64,000 bases of DNA from Brachionus rotundiformis (Eukaryota; Rotifera; Eurotatoria; Ploima; Brachionidae), in contig JAESIW010000071.1 of the NCBI GenBank assembly GCA_016802295.1, positions 396,507 to 460,506 on the forward strand, in the 5' to 3' direction. The position numbers and the translations under genes were made by a program. Shown here one piece after another: positions 12,201 to 21,069 of the stretch. Each line of letters opens with the position of its first letter. Position 1 is the stretch's first letter. The notes below the pieces were generated by a model that saw only the letters and a program-made list of their open reading frames with translations, ran no database searches and was not told the DNA's origin.

Positions 12201-15200
12201 TAAAAACAAATTATTTTTTGTAAAAAATCGAATTATTTAGCAGGAAATTACGCAATGAATAAAACAATAAAAAATAATTCTTATAAAAATAGAAACAAGT
12301 TGTCATGGAGTCTTGGTAAATAACTTGCATTTCAGAATCTAACAGGATTCTAAGTGCTGGATTCACAAATAATAAAGAATAATAAAAAGTATTTTTGCAT
12401 GTCCTATACTATTAAAAAGTGTTCTTAATTGAGAAAAGTTGTGTAACCTGGGCTCAAATGATAGGCATTAATAATCATGATTCAAATTTTATATTGTTTT
12501 ATTTTTATTATTATTTTTTTTTGTTGCCATACAGTTTTCGTTCATAAATTTGCTTCGCTGTCGTGCTCAGATTTGATCGCATTTTTTTAATATAAAATTA
12601 TTATTTAATTATATTTAGTGCTAAGTACGAAGCTATTTGCTTGTAACTGAAGTCGATTTATCAAGATAATTTAGATTTAATAAAAAAGAAAAAATTAATA
12701 AATTTTTCATTTAAAACCCCAATAAACTTGAATTGATTTTACAAATTAAAATTAAGGTAAAAATTTTAATTAATTTTTGTGTCGTTTTTATTTTCTCATA
12801 TTAAATTAATGTTAACAATTTTAAATAGTTAAATTTTTTGATTAACTTAAGAAAAAACTATTAAATTTTCTAATTATTTTAAAAAGTCAATTACTTGTCC
12901 TTCATTTAAACATTTTTGGACTAAAATAAAATTTTCGCTTAATTTAAAATTTAAAATTTTCCAAATATCCACATTTTAAAGAAAAGTAGATATTTTATTT
13001 CACGAAATTTCGATTAGTCAGATTTAAATTGGCGCAATTAAACAAGCATTCCAGAATTTTCCAGAGCGACAAACATTTGCATTTTAAAGTCAAACAATTT
13101 TGTTAGTCTCGAGTTTCTGGAAAGGCTCTGGAAGGAGAAAATCATAGAAAAAAGCCTAATTTAATTAAGTTTATGCATTTATGAAGCCGATCAAGCTAAT
13201 TTATAATTTACATTTTCATTTAACTTAAGATAATATTTACTTTACGTGAAAATTTGTTTTTTTTGTTTTTTCTTTGATGCTTAGATACACTTTTGTTTAG
13301 CCGATAAAGAGAAAAAAAGTTGGAAATTTTATTTTATAAAATATTTTAAATTGATTTATTATAATATGTCCCTACCTTTTTCTGAGTATTACCGTAACAG
13401 CCCCAATAAGGTATCAAATCTGTCTTAATAATTAAATCTACTAATTAATTAATTTAAAAAAAGAAAATAAAAAAATTTTCTAAATTATTTATTTAAGCAA
13501 ATGGCGCGTCGAATGGACAGAAAAGTTATAAAGCTTGAGGCTGCCTATGGATCGGAGAGACAGTTTATAGTGGTTACCAGAAGCCAAGATTTGGTAGTGC
13601 GTGATTTGATGGAAGATGTTCAAAAGACGTTCAAAATTCCCATGAGTGAACAAGTCATATTTCACAAAGGAACCAATTTGTGTGACTTTCCAACTGAAAC
13701 ATTGGAACATTTGGGAGTAGAAAACAACCATCCAATTCGGGTGACGCGTGATTCTGAATTACCTATGCGTACTGCTCGATCACGCGAGATCCAAGCTGGA
13801 CTTGAGTCAAGTAACATGTTCTCAGCTCCTAACCAAGTTAGTTCTTTTACAATAAACCAAGAAGTACCAACTAATCATGCTAGCCAAAGCTATCAGCAAA
13901 TGCTGAAGTATTTTCTTAATTATTTTAATTCATTTTTTTTTTATTATTAAACAATTTAATAGTCAAAACCTGGACAGAAATAATGTGGTTCTAAAGCTTT
14001 ATGCATCATTTGGTTCCGAGCGGGAATACATTTTGGTAAATGGCAAAAAGCCATTGACAGTGAGCGATTTGAAACGGGAAATTCAACGAGTTTTCAAAAT
14101 ACCACCCGAACAGCAGTGTATTGTGTTCAAAGGCTACAATATCCATGAGTATTTGGATGAAGCTCCATTGGAAGCATTCGGCTTGGAGAACAACAGTCCA
14201 TTATCGGTATGGCCCAAAGGAAACAATAATATACCAGATATTAGGCTTCCCAGAGGCGCTACACCACCGCCACAACCTGACATATTTTCGCCCAGAATTC
14301 CTCAACAACCAGGAAACCTGTCAAGTCGCTTTACTGGCGAGAACCCTTCCGAAATTTTGAAAATAGAGGTCCAGCACGGATCCGACAGACACATGATCTT
14401 GCTCAAGGGCCAAAATAAAACTTTGACTGTTCTTGATCTTCAAAACGAGCTCGAAAAAATGACATCAGTTCCTGTAAGAGATCAAAAATTGTTCTTCAAA
14501 GCTCAAGAACTTAACACCATGCCGTTCAGAACCCTAAGAGAATGTGAACTTGAAAACAACAGTCTTGTAAAACTGGTCGGCGAGCCTTCCAAAGTAAGAT
14601 ATTCGAATTACTTTGGCCGTTTAGCTTTGCCAGCACAAAATAACCTGCAAAATGGCCAACCTATTCCCAATCAACAACAACCACCACAACAACAAATCTA
14701 TCAACCAAATTTTAACCAAGCTTATCAGCCCAATTTGTACCAACAAGGTTTTCAACAGCCACAGCAACAACAACAAAATCCATTCGGGCAACAACACCAA
14801 CCATTTGGTCAATCACAACAAAACTTTGGATACGCTCCAAATTATTAAAATTTAGCGTACTTAAAGCTTGTAATAAAATCGCATATTTTTAAAAATCATC
14901 ACTTAAATGCTCCGAATATTATTTTTTTAAATTTAAGCGAAAAAAAAATAAACATAATGCTTTTCTTTTTTTTAATTAATTAAAATATATAAATAAACTA
15001 ATAAATATTTCTTTTTATTATTTTCTACAAGATCCCAGTCTTGTTGTCAATTTCTGCTACAAATTTTAATTTTTGATAGTTTGACCACGCAATAATTACC
15101 AGCTCAATTTAAGTATGTGGATCGTAATGATGAAATTAAAGTTCCAAATAATCTCTTTACCATAAATTAATATATTTTCCTGAAAACAATATCCTAGCTT

Positions 15201-16182
15201 AAATATTTTATTGTTTTTTGTTTATAATAAATTCCAAAATATGGAATTTTATCTTTACCAAAAATTGTTTTTAAGTAAATCGAATAAATTTTAGAAATAA
15301 AAAATATCTTTTTTTCTCTTTGAAAACCAAGTTCAAACTTATTTTAAAACAGATAAAAATATTAAAAAATTTATTTACCAGCAGACTCGGATTCAGCAAT
15401 TTCAGAAGATCTACTCTTTTTTAAAACAGATACAATAGGGACACTGTTTTCGATTTGATTTATTTTTTCCTTTAATTCATTCACTTTCTTTATTGTCCTA
15501 AAACAAACTACACAAACTCTGTATAATTCATTCTTGTTTGACTCTTTGGCAAACTCGTTATTGTTAAGCTTGTATGGAAGCTCTAGTTTGTCATTGCAGC
15601 ACGATGAACAGAAAATTAGACCACAAGCTCGGCAATGATGGCGCCTTTTGCGAAAAGTAAACTTTAAACCACATTTTAAACAGCTATCGGCCTCTGAATC
15701 TGGCAACCAAACTGGTGCTTGTAGACCTAAGATCTTTTCACTATCTGATAGTTGATCCCATTCGGATCTGTAGTCGACAACTTCGATTGAAATGGCTGGC
15801 TGAGATGATTGAGATTTGTTTTTAGATTCTTCTTCAGATGTTTGGACAATTGGTTCACAGCTTGGTTCACACATATCCAAAAGCTCTGAAGGTGTTTGAT
15901 AGTGAAGTTGTTGTTCAAAATTTTCTTTCTTTTCCAAGTCAGAACTGGTTTCTATTTCAACTTTGGATTTTTTTTCGTCCAATTCAGCCTCAATTTGTGA
16001 AATCAAGCCTTCCAATATGTCTCTTAAAATACTTTCATCTTTTTCTAATTCAATTTGCCGATTATACTCGGCCTCTTCGGCTTTTTAAAATTTTTAAATT
16101 AAATCTAAAAGTAATTTAGAGTACCATCAAGTTTTTCAAGCTCGTCCAAAGCTTTGTCCAAATCGAATTCAAAAGATTCCAT
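9202..16182 (-). CDS. ZFYVE9: SARA/endofin-type FYVE protein (ZFYVE9/ZFYVE16)
   Basis: Early-endosome protein. Vertebrate SARA recruits Smad2/3 to TGF-beta receptors through PI3P-binding membranes. Six phase-consistent exons: 16182-16125, 16080-15379, 11581-11489, 11406-11341, 10881-10810 and 10748-9202, about 845 residues. The start MESFEFDLDKALDELEKL resembles the SARA N-terminus. A FYVE finger (APVWLPDSEADSCLKCG then RRHHCRACG, with paired Cys) lies near residues 135-205. SVRFSDG in the third exon matches the post-FYVE segment of SARA. The last exon is the large conserved C-terminal domain (IQKWEVPWAKLFPLRLMLR; FIFYI near the end). The protein is much shorter than vertebrate SARA because the N-terminal region is small, and no clear Smad-binding segment was found. 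The second intron (11582-15378) contains plus-strand genes. The symbol is given by family: ZFYVE9 and ZFYVE16 cannot be separated here. Confidence 0.9.
11811..11996 (+). CDS. Open first exon (MNNLSEYY...), alternative 5' exon or separate small gene
   Basis: An ATG-initiated 62-codon open segment ending at a GAG/gtaata donor in phase 0, inside the SARA intron on the opposite strand. It encodes a basic segment with RVWKKLHSPDHLVRDPHNPF. Its start (MNNLSEYY) resembles the short first exon of the triple-Ubl gene at 13366 (MSLPFSEYY), which also ends in phase 0. It could therefore be an upstream alternative first exon splicing to 13498. It could equally be the remnant of a related gene. The sequence between 11997 and 13365 has no other convincing exon. 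Not a recognised family. Confidence 0.45.
11997..13048. other. Non-coding stretch inside the SARA intron
   Basis: AT-rich DNA between the 11811 exon and the promoter region of the triple-Ubl gene. No RNA gene, repeat family or convincing coding exon was seen on either strand. On the minus strand it is part of the 3.8 kb SARA intron. Confidence 0.45.
13049..13137. promoter_or_regulatory. Candidate heat-shock element cluster
   Basis: 13049-13065 reads TTCCAGAATTTTCCAGA, that is TTC-nn-GAA-nn-TTC-nn-GA, at least three alternating nTTCn/nGAAn units with correct 5 bp spacing. A second, imperfect site at 13114-13137 contains TTTCTGGAAAGG followed by CTCTGGAAG. Both lie 230 to 320 bp upstream of the ATG at 13366. 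In HSF binding sites three or more alternating units are the functional form. Regulation is inferred from the motif alone. Confidence 0.5.
13366..14848 (+). CDS. Triple ubiquitin-like (BAG1-type Ubl) protein with Q/N-rich tail
   Basis: Three exons: 13366-13410, 13498-13907 and 13963-14848, phases consistent, 446 residues. After a short leader (MSLPFSEYYRNSPNK) come three tandem ubiquitin-like domains, at roughly residues 20-95, 155-235 and 265-340. Each repeats the pattern GS-R--I-V, then V-DL--E(I/V), then IP-(R/S)-Q---FK(G), then LENN. The style is close to the Ubl of BAG1-family cochaperones, but no BAG domain is present. The last 90 or so residues are Gln/Asn/Pro-rich and low complexity. 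There is no terminal Gly-Gly, so it is unlikely to be a conjugated modifier. It lies in the second SARA intron on the opposite strand and has heat-shock-like elements upstream. A proteostasis role is therefore a guess. I recognise the domain type, not a named orthologue. Confidence 0.8.
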
Positions 16183-16299
16183 TTCATTTACATATGATAG
16201 ATATATTTTATCTATTTTAAATCAAAAATAAAATTATTTTAAAATTTTGAATTTATAATGTTGTTCTATAACATTAGGAGGTAAAACTTTTCCAACATA

Positions 16300-16480
16300 A
16301 CATTAATAATAAACCTAAATTGTCTTGAATTTGGTTCACAATTGTAGCCATAAAGGTTTCATATTGTTGGACTATATTTTTCAGTTTTTCTTTGAATTTA
16401 GATTCTTAAATTTATCTATTTTGGTCTCTAAATTTAATATCAATTCAATTTGATCAGATAATTATTAATGGGCTTGTATA
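16300..16480 (-). pseudogene. Possible coiled-coil exon remnant
   Basis: Reading leftwards, an amphipathic open stretch (QIELILNLETKIDKF, then in another frame KFKEKLKNIVQQYETFM and NQIQDNL) lies between the SARA start and the syntaxin stop. The frame changes near 16405, where an AG could act as an acceptor. It could be exons of a small coiled-coil gene or a decayed fragment. No start or stop context supports an intact gene, and the family is not recognised. Confidence 0.22.
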
Positions 16481-16856
16481 TTTTTTAATTTTTGTTAGCT
16501 GTGTTAACCATAACCATAATAAATTTAATTTTGAAACTATATTTTTGCTGATAATTTTTGACAATTTTGAAAATATGATAACAAAATAGATTGTATAAGT
16601 TATACGCAAGCATTTATCAAATGATCATATTTCATTTCAAATTTTTTATCTTAGGATAAATGTATATTAGTTAATTTTACAAATTTTGAATTAATAATTA
16701 TAGAGTAGACAGTATGATTATTAATTTTCATCTTAATTAGATTAAATTTAAAGTAAAAATATACTTTTTTCTAGTAAAGTAGCAAAAATAAAGCTTGTAA
16801 ACAAGAGAATAAAAAACTTTTATTGATTTCTTATAATTTATAAATATTGTATAAAA

Positions 16857-17844
16857 TTATTTAAGATATATAGACAAAAACACTGCGCCAATAATGATCA
16901 CTACTATAATTAAAAGGATGATAAACAAATACATTCTTTTTCTTCTTGCTTTGGACTTTGGAAAAAAAGATTACTGATAGAATTAAATTTTTGTTTCCAA
17001 ATTTTACTTTGTTCTTGACAGCTTGGGTTAGTTCATCTTTGGCATTCATGACCAGAAGTTCTGTATTATTAATATTACTCTCGATTGTATCTTAATAGGC
17101 AACAAATTAAAATTGAAAAATTATTCTTAATTAATTCAATTATTTCCCAATACCGATGGTTTCCTGTTGATCATTCACAATTACAGCCAAATCTTTAAAC
17201 ATTGAGTTTAGGTCAATTATATCTGATTCCAATTGATGAATTTGGTTCTCTCTGTCTTTAACCAGCTGAAACTCTTGCTCGTTTTTGATTTGAACATTTA
17301 TCTGATCCGTGCTTCGACCAAAATTTGACTCCATTACTTCATTCTGAAACATGACCTGGTGTTGCTCGGGGAGCTCACTTTGTCTCTCTTTCCTAAGCGA
17401 TGACTCAGTTACTTTTTGGAATTTTTGAATTGTTTTTATCAACTCATCGCCAAAACGCTCTTTCTGTATTTTCAGCTCACCCTAATTTAAAAATTAGCTT
17501 AGATAATTTTTTTGTCAAATATTACCAAATTGGAATTTGGTATAGAGTTAAGCTCTTTTAAATTTTTCTTGGCATTTTCGGCAATTTCTTTAGAATTTTG
17601 TTGAATTTCGGCCCTAAATTAAATAAAAAATATAATTATTTATTTTTATTTATAATTTTTTAATTATACAAATTTTTGCGTAAATCATTGGAATCCTTGG
17701 ATGTGCCGATTTGGTTTGACAGACTTTCAATCTTGCTGACTAAAAATTTATAAATTATAGATTTTCGCTCGATTATTTCACTTTACCTGATTGATTTAGC
17801 TTTTGGATATTCGAACGCAAATTTTGGATCAATTCAGTTGCCAT
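16857..17844 (-). CDS. Syntaxin-7/12-like endosomal Qa-SNARE
   Basis: Membrane-anchored Qa-SNARE for endosomal fusion. About five small introns interrupt it. The start MATELIQNLRSNIQKLNQ opens an N-terminal Habc-type helical region that runs through SNQIGTSKDSNDLRKNL and AENAKKNLKELNSIP. The SNARE motif (residues about 145-205) includes RENQIHQLESDIIDLNSMF and the zero-layer Gln in VNDQQETIG. A basic juxtamembrane run (KARRKRMY) precedes a single C-terminal hydrophobic anchor (FIILLIIVVIIIGAVFL) and the stop at 16857-16859. The last intron is 52 bp, with its donor after KNK. The layout and SNARE motif fit syntaxin 7/12/Pep12 better than plasma-membrane syntaxins. Confidence 0.85.
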
Positions 17845-18221
17845 TATTTGGTATTAAAACACTTTAATCTTAATATTAATTTGAGTTCACGAGAAAATTA
17901 AAATGATAAAACATTCATTATTTAAACATAAAATATGTTTGTTTTTTTTTCTTAATATATTAATCACCAAAAATAATTTTATTATAAAAAATTATTTCAG
18001 ACAAAATTTTGAGACATGTTATTAAAAAATTTATTTTTTTTTTAATTTTATAAATATATATTTTTTTAATAATTAAAAAAGTTTTAAAATTTAAAAAAAT
18101 TTATTTAATTTAAAAAAAAAATTCGTACAACTGATTGTTAATATTTATAAAAAATTTTTTGATTTGACTAAAATGAATAAAATTAATTTAAAAACATTGA
18201 ATTGAAAATAAAATTTAAAAT

Positions 18222-20036
18222 TTATCTGGGCCATGTAAGATAATTGTCATCGTTTTCGTCGTCACTGGAATCTAAATTTTGAATTGTGTTCTCCCTCTTG
18301 AAAATCATAGCTTGCTTTATTACGGAATCAATGGCACTGTACCTGCGCAGCATAATTGGTATTGTATTTTCAGGATGATCAACCTTGTCTTCCAAAGTTG
18401 GGCTGAGCTCAAGCTTGTTAAACACAGTGTCCCAATAGGACAGTTTAGTCCATTCTGGAAACCAGTCAAACTTTTGCAGTTTAACGGGCAGCGAATTGAT
18501 AGAGTACCTTCTAATAACAAGCAGGATGGCGTAAAGCATTAGTCCAAGCAAAATTGGGATAAAAAATACAGCCAGTCCAATCCAATTTGGTATCAATGCC
18601 AGACCAAGAATAAATGTTGGTATGATAACATAGCACATGAATGCATACACGTACAGAAACCACTTATATTCCAAGATAATGTCGCCTAGTTTTCTGGACA
18701 ACTTTTTGGGAAATCTCATCACTGGCAAAGGCAGCCACATTAGTACTCCAAAAAGGTTGAACAATGTATTCACTATAGCTAGCTGCATTGATTTTTTTAT
18801 GGCATATGCTGGTTGAGTTAGTGCGCTCAGAACTCCTGTTACTGTTGTTCCAATATTTGAGCCTAAAGTCATTACATACACTCTATGCAACGATACCATT
18901 CCAACTCCGCACAATGGTACCAAAGTAGCTGTGATTATGTTCGAACTTTGAACTATAAGAGTCAAAAAGAAGGCAAACAAAAATAGTATAACTTGTGTGA
19001 ACCATTTCATTTTACCAGGCAACGAGGCGTTTACTGCACTGCGCACGCCACGAGCTATTGGTCCAACAATGAACATGCTGAGTATTTTTACAATGCCAAA
19101 TAAACATGCAGTAAGTATTATCAATGAAAAAATGATAAAAAACATTCCTGTAAATCCGTCACCAATATGTTCTATCATTGGCATAGTCAAATAATCGCAT
19201 TGGTTACACTCAGTACCATTAATTGTACCATTATCTGAATCCAAATAGCCACAACACCTTGTCGCAATCTCTGTATTATTTGAACCATATTGTATCGCCT
19301 CGATGCTTGTTTCGTTCAATTTAATGAACAAATCGCTCACAGGACGCAGAATTTCTTCTATAAAATTTGCTTTTTTCAAGTCGTCGACATTTTCTGGAAT
19401 TAGTTTGGTCAATTTTTTGGACAAAACTTGCAAAAAGTCACATGTTATATCAAGGAATAGAAGAATGGCAGTTGTTAGATAGTTGAACATGTCATTTAAC
19501 GTTGCAGCGCTGAATGCTCGCCTAAATTCGACCGGATCTCCGGAAAGAGTCAAAGCGACCAATGAGTTGGTCACACATGTTCCGATATTTGAGCCCATAA
19601 TGATCGGAATTGCCTTCTTAGCTGAAGGAATTATGCCTGCGCCTACCATTGTCACCACAATTGAAGTTGTAGCTGTTGCACTTTGAAGCACTGCGGTTAC
19701 CAATATGCCAACTGAGAGGGCCGCCAACGGATTGCAAAGTAAAAATTGTATCACATGGTTTGCTTTAAGAGCATATGGAGACACCAATGTGAAGCCAATT
19801 GTCAAAAAATTTAATGATAGTAAAAAAATGTAAAGAGACAAGATTAAAAATATTATTTTAATAGATGATAAAATAATAAAGTTGAGCTTTTCTTTTCTAG
19901 TATAAACATTCCATGGACGATCGGACTCGTCCTCTTCTTCTTCTTGGGCCACTTTTTTCAACGATTCATACTCGTTGTCCATTTGAATCACTTTGGCATA
20001 TCTGTACGAAGCCGCATTTTTTTGGTAATTGGACAT
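18222..20036 (-). CDS. Sodium-dependent phosphate cotransporter, SLC34 (NaPi-II) family
   Basis: Intronless 604-residue transporter importing inorganic phosphate with Na+ at the plasma membrane. It has the inverted-repeat architecture of SLC34: first repeat with QSATATTSIVV (Gln about 118) and GSNIGTCVTN, second repeat with QSSNIITATLVPL (Gln about 363) and GSNIGTTVT. Between them is a large extracellular loop with CC...C...C cysteines and several N-glycosylation sequons (NNT, NGT). Hydrophilic N- and C-termini are acidic and probably cytosolic. In vertebrates the first motif is QSSS; here Ala replaces one Ser. Length is close to the family norm (about 640), so the gene looks complete. Confidence 0.93.
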   Translation of the reverse strand: MSNYQKNAASYRYAKVIQMDNEYESLKKVAQEEEEDESDRPWNVYTRKEKLNFIILSSIKIIFLILSLYIFLLSLNFLTIGFTLVSPYALKANHVIQFLLCNPLAALSVGILVTAVLQSATATTSIVVTMVGAGIIPSAKKAIPIIMGSNIGTCVTNSLVALTLSGDPVEFRRAFSAATLNDMFNYLTTAILLFLDITCDFLQVLSKKLTKLIPENVDDLKKANFIEEILRPVSDLFIKLNETSIEAIQYGSNNTEIATRCCGYLDSDNGTINGTECNQCDYLTMPMIEHIGDGFTGMFFIIFSLIILTACLFGIVKILSMFIVGPIARGVRSAVNASLPGKMKWFTQVILFLFAFFLTLIVQSSNIITATLVPLCGVGMVSLHRVYVMTLGSNIGTTVTGVLSALTQPAYAIKKSMQLAIVNTLFNLFGVLMWLPLPVMRFPKKLSRKLGDIILEYKWFLYVYAFMCYVIIPTFILGLALIPNWIGLAVFFIPILLGLMLYAILLVIRRYSINSLPVKLQKFDWFPEWTKLSYWDTVFNKLELSPTLEDKVDHPENTIPIMLRRYSAIDSVIKQAMIFKRENTIQNLDSSDDENDDNYLTWPR

Positions 20037-20539
20037 TTTAACAAAATTTTAATTTAAATGATTCACAAATAAAATTAGATTGAAGCTTTAAGTAGAAACT
20101 TTAGCTTTATGAGACACAAGGGTGTTTAAAGCATGCTTATTTTTTCTTAATTTTAATTAAGAATACAGAGAGCTCTCATAGTATTACCAATTTTTGTTTA
20201 ATTTAAAAGCTTTTTAAAATATTTAATATGTCCATAATAGAAATAAAAATGTGATTTTATCAAACAATTGCTCTATATTTTTGATCTTAACTTCTCAAAG
20301 TTTACTTTAATTTTAATAATTTAAAATTTAACTTATTTTAAAAATTTTTAAAAAGGATTTTAAATAAAAATTTTCAAGCAAAAAACAAATTAATTTTTAT
20401 TTTCTTAATTTTATTGATTAATACCAATCTTTTGGAAACATATTGTTTTATTAACGAATTAAACACATAATAACTAATGGATTAGAGACAAAAAAAAATT
20501 CTATAAACTTAAAAATAATTTTGTTCCATTTGGCAACTT

Positions 20540-20659
20540 CTAGTCGGACTTGACTGCTCTAGATCCATTCACAGAGACATAGTGGAACACGACCACGAGC
20601 AAAAATATTGAAACTCCAAGCACATTGGAAAATATGGCCAATTGAACGTCGGTGATCAT
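20540..20659 (-). CDS. OST4: Oligosaccharyltransferase subunit OST4 (39 aa)
   Basis: A 40-codon reading frame including the stop. It starts MITDVQLAIFSNVLGVSIF and continues with LLVVVFHYVSVN before a polar tail. OST4 is a tiny single-pass ER membrane protein that stabilises the STT3-containing oligosaccharyltransferase used for N-glycosylation. The N-terminal MITDVQLAIF and the HYV-VN end of the membrane helix are the hallmark of the animal protein, which is 37 residues in human. It is intronless as read and lies in the 1 kb gap between SLC34 and the GPCR. It is so small that automated gene calling could miss it. Confidence 0.92.
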   Translation of the reverse strand: MITDVQLAIFSNVLGVSIFLLVVVFHYVSVNGSRAVKSD

Positions 20660-21069
20660 CGTGTTGGCGATTTTTGTTCTTTATCTATTTCTAAAAACGG
20701 TAAATGTATTCAGTTTATATTAAAATATAAAAATTTTCAAAACAAAATTTTAATTTAGCTCTAGATGACACGCCATCAATTCAAATATTAGCTATATATT
20801 TGATTTAGTGACTTAGGCCCTCTAAATTGTCTTACTTTTTATCAAAATTAAAATTTACTTTTTTCTAGATTTGGTCCAATTTTGACATTTACCGGAACAA
20901 TTAAATTTAATATAGATAAAATGGTAGAATACATATAATTATCAATAAATTAGAAAAATGTATAAACTAGATAATATTAAGTGCAGGAAGTTAAATATAT
21001 TTTTAATTTTGATAGAAATAAAATAATTCAGAAAATCATTTTTTTTAATTCAACTAATTAACTTTTGAA
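20660..21069. other. Divergent intergenic region, OST4 / GPCR
   Basis: About 410 bp between the OST4 start (minus) and the GPCR start (plus), so it should contain both promoters. AT-rich; no distinct element recognised. Confidence 0.5.

Noticed and set aside
14621..14812. Leu/Trp-rich ORF antisense to the Q/N tail
   Set aside because: It is the reverse reading of CAA-rich codons and has no independent support.
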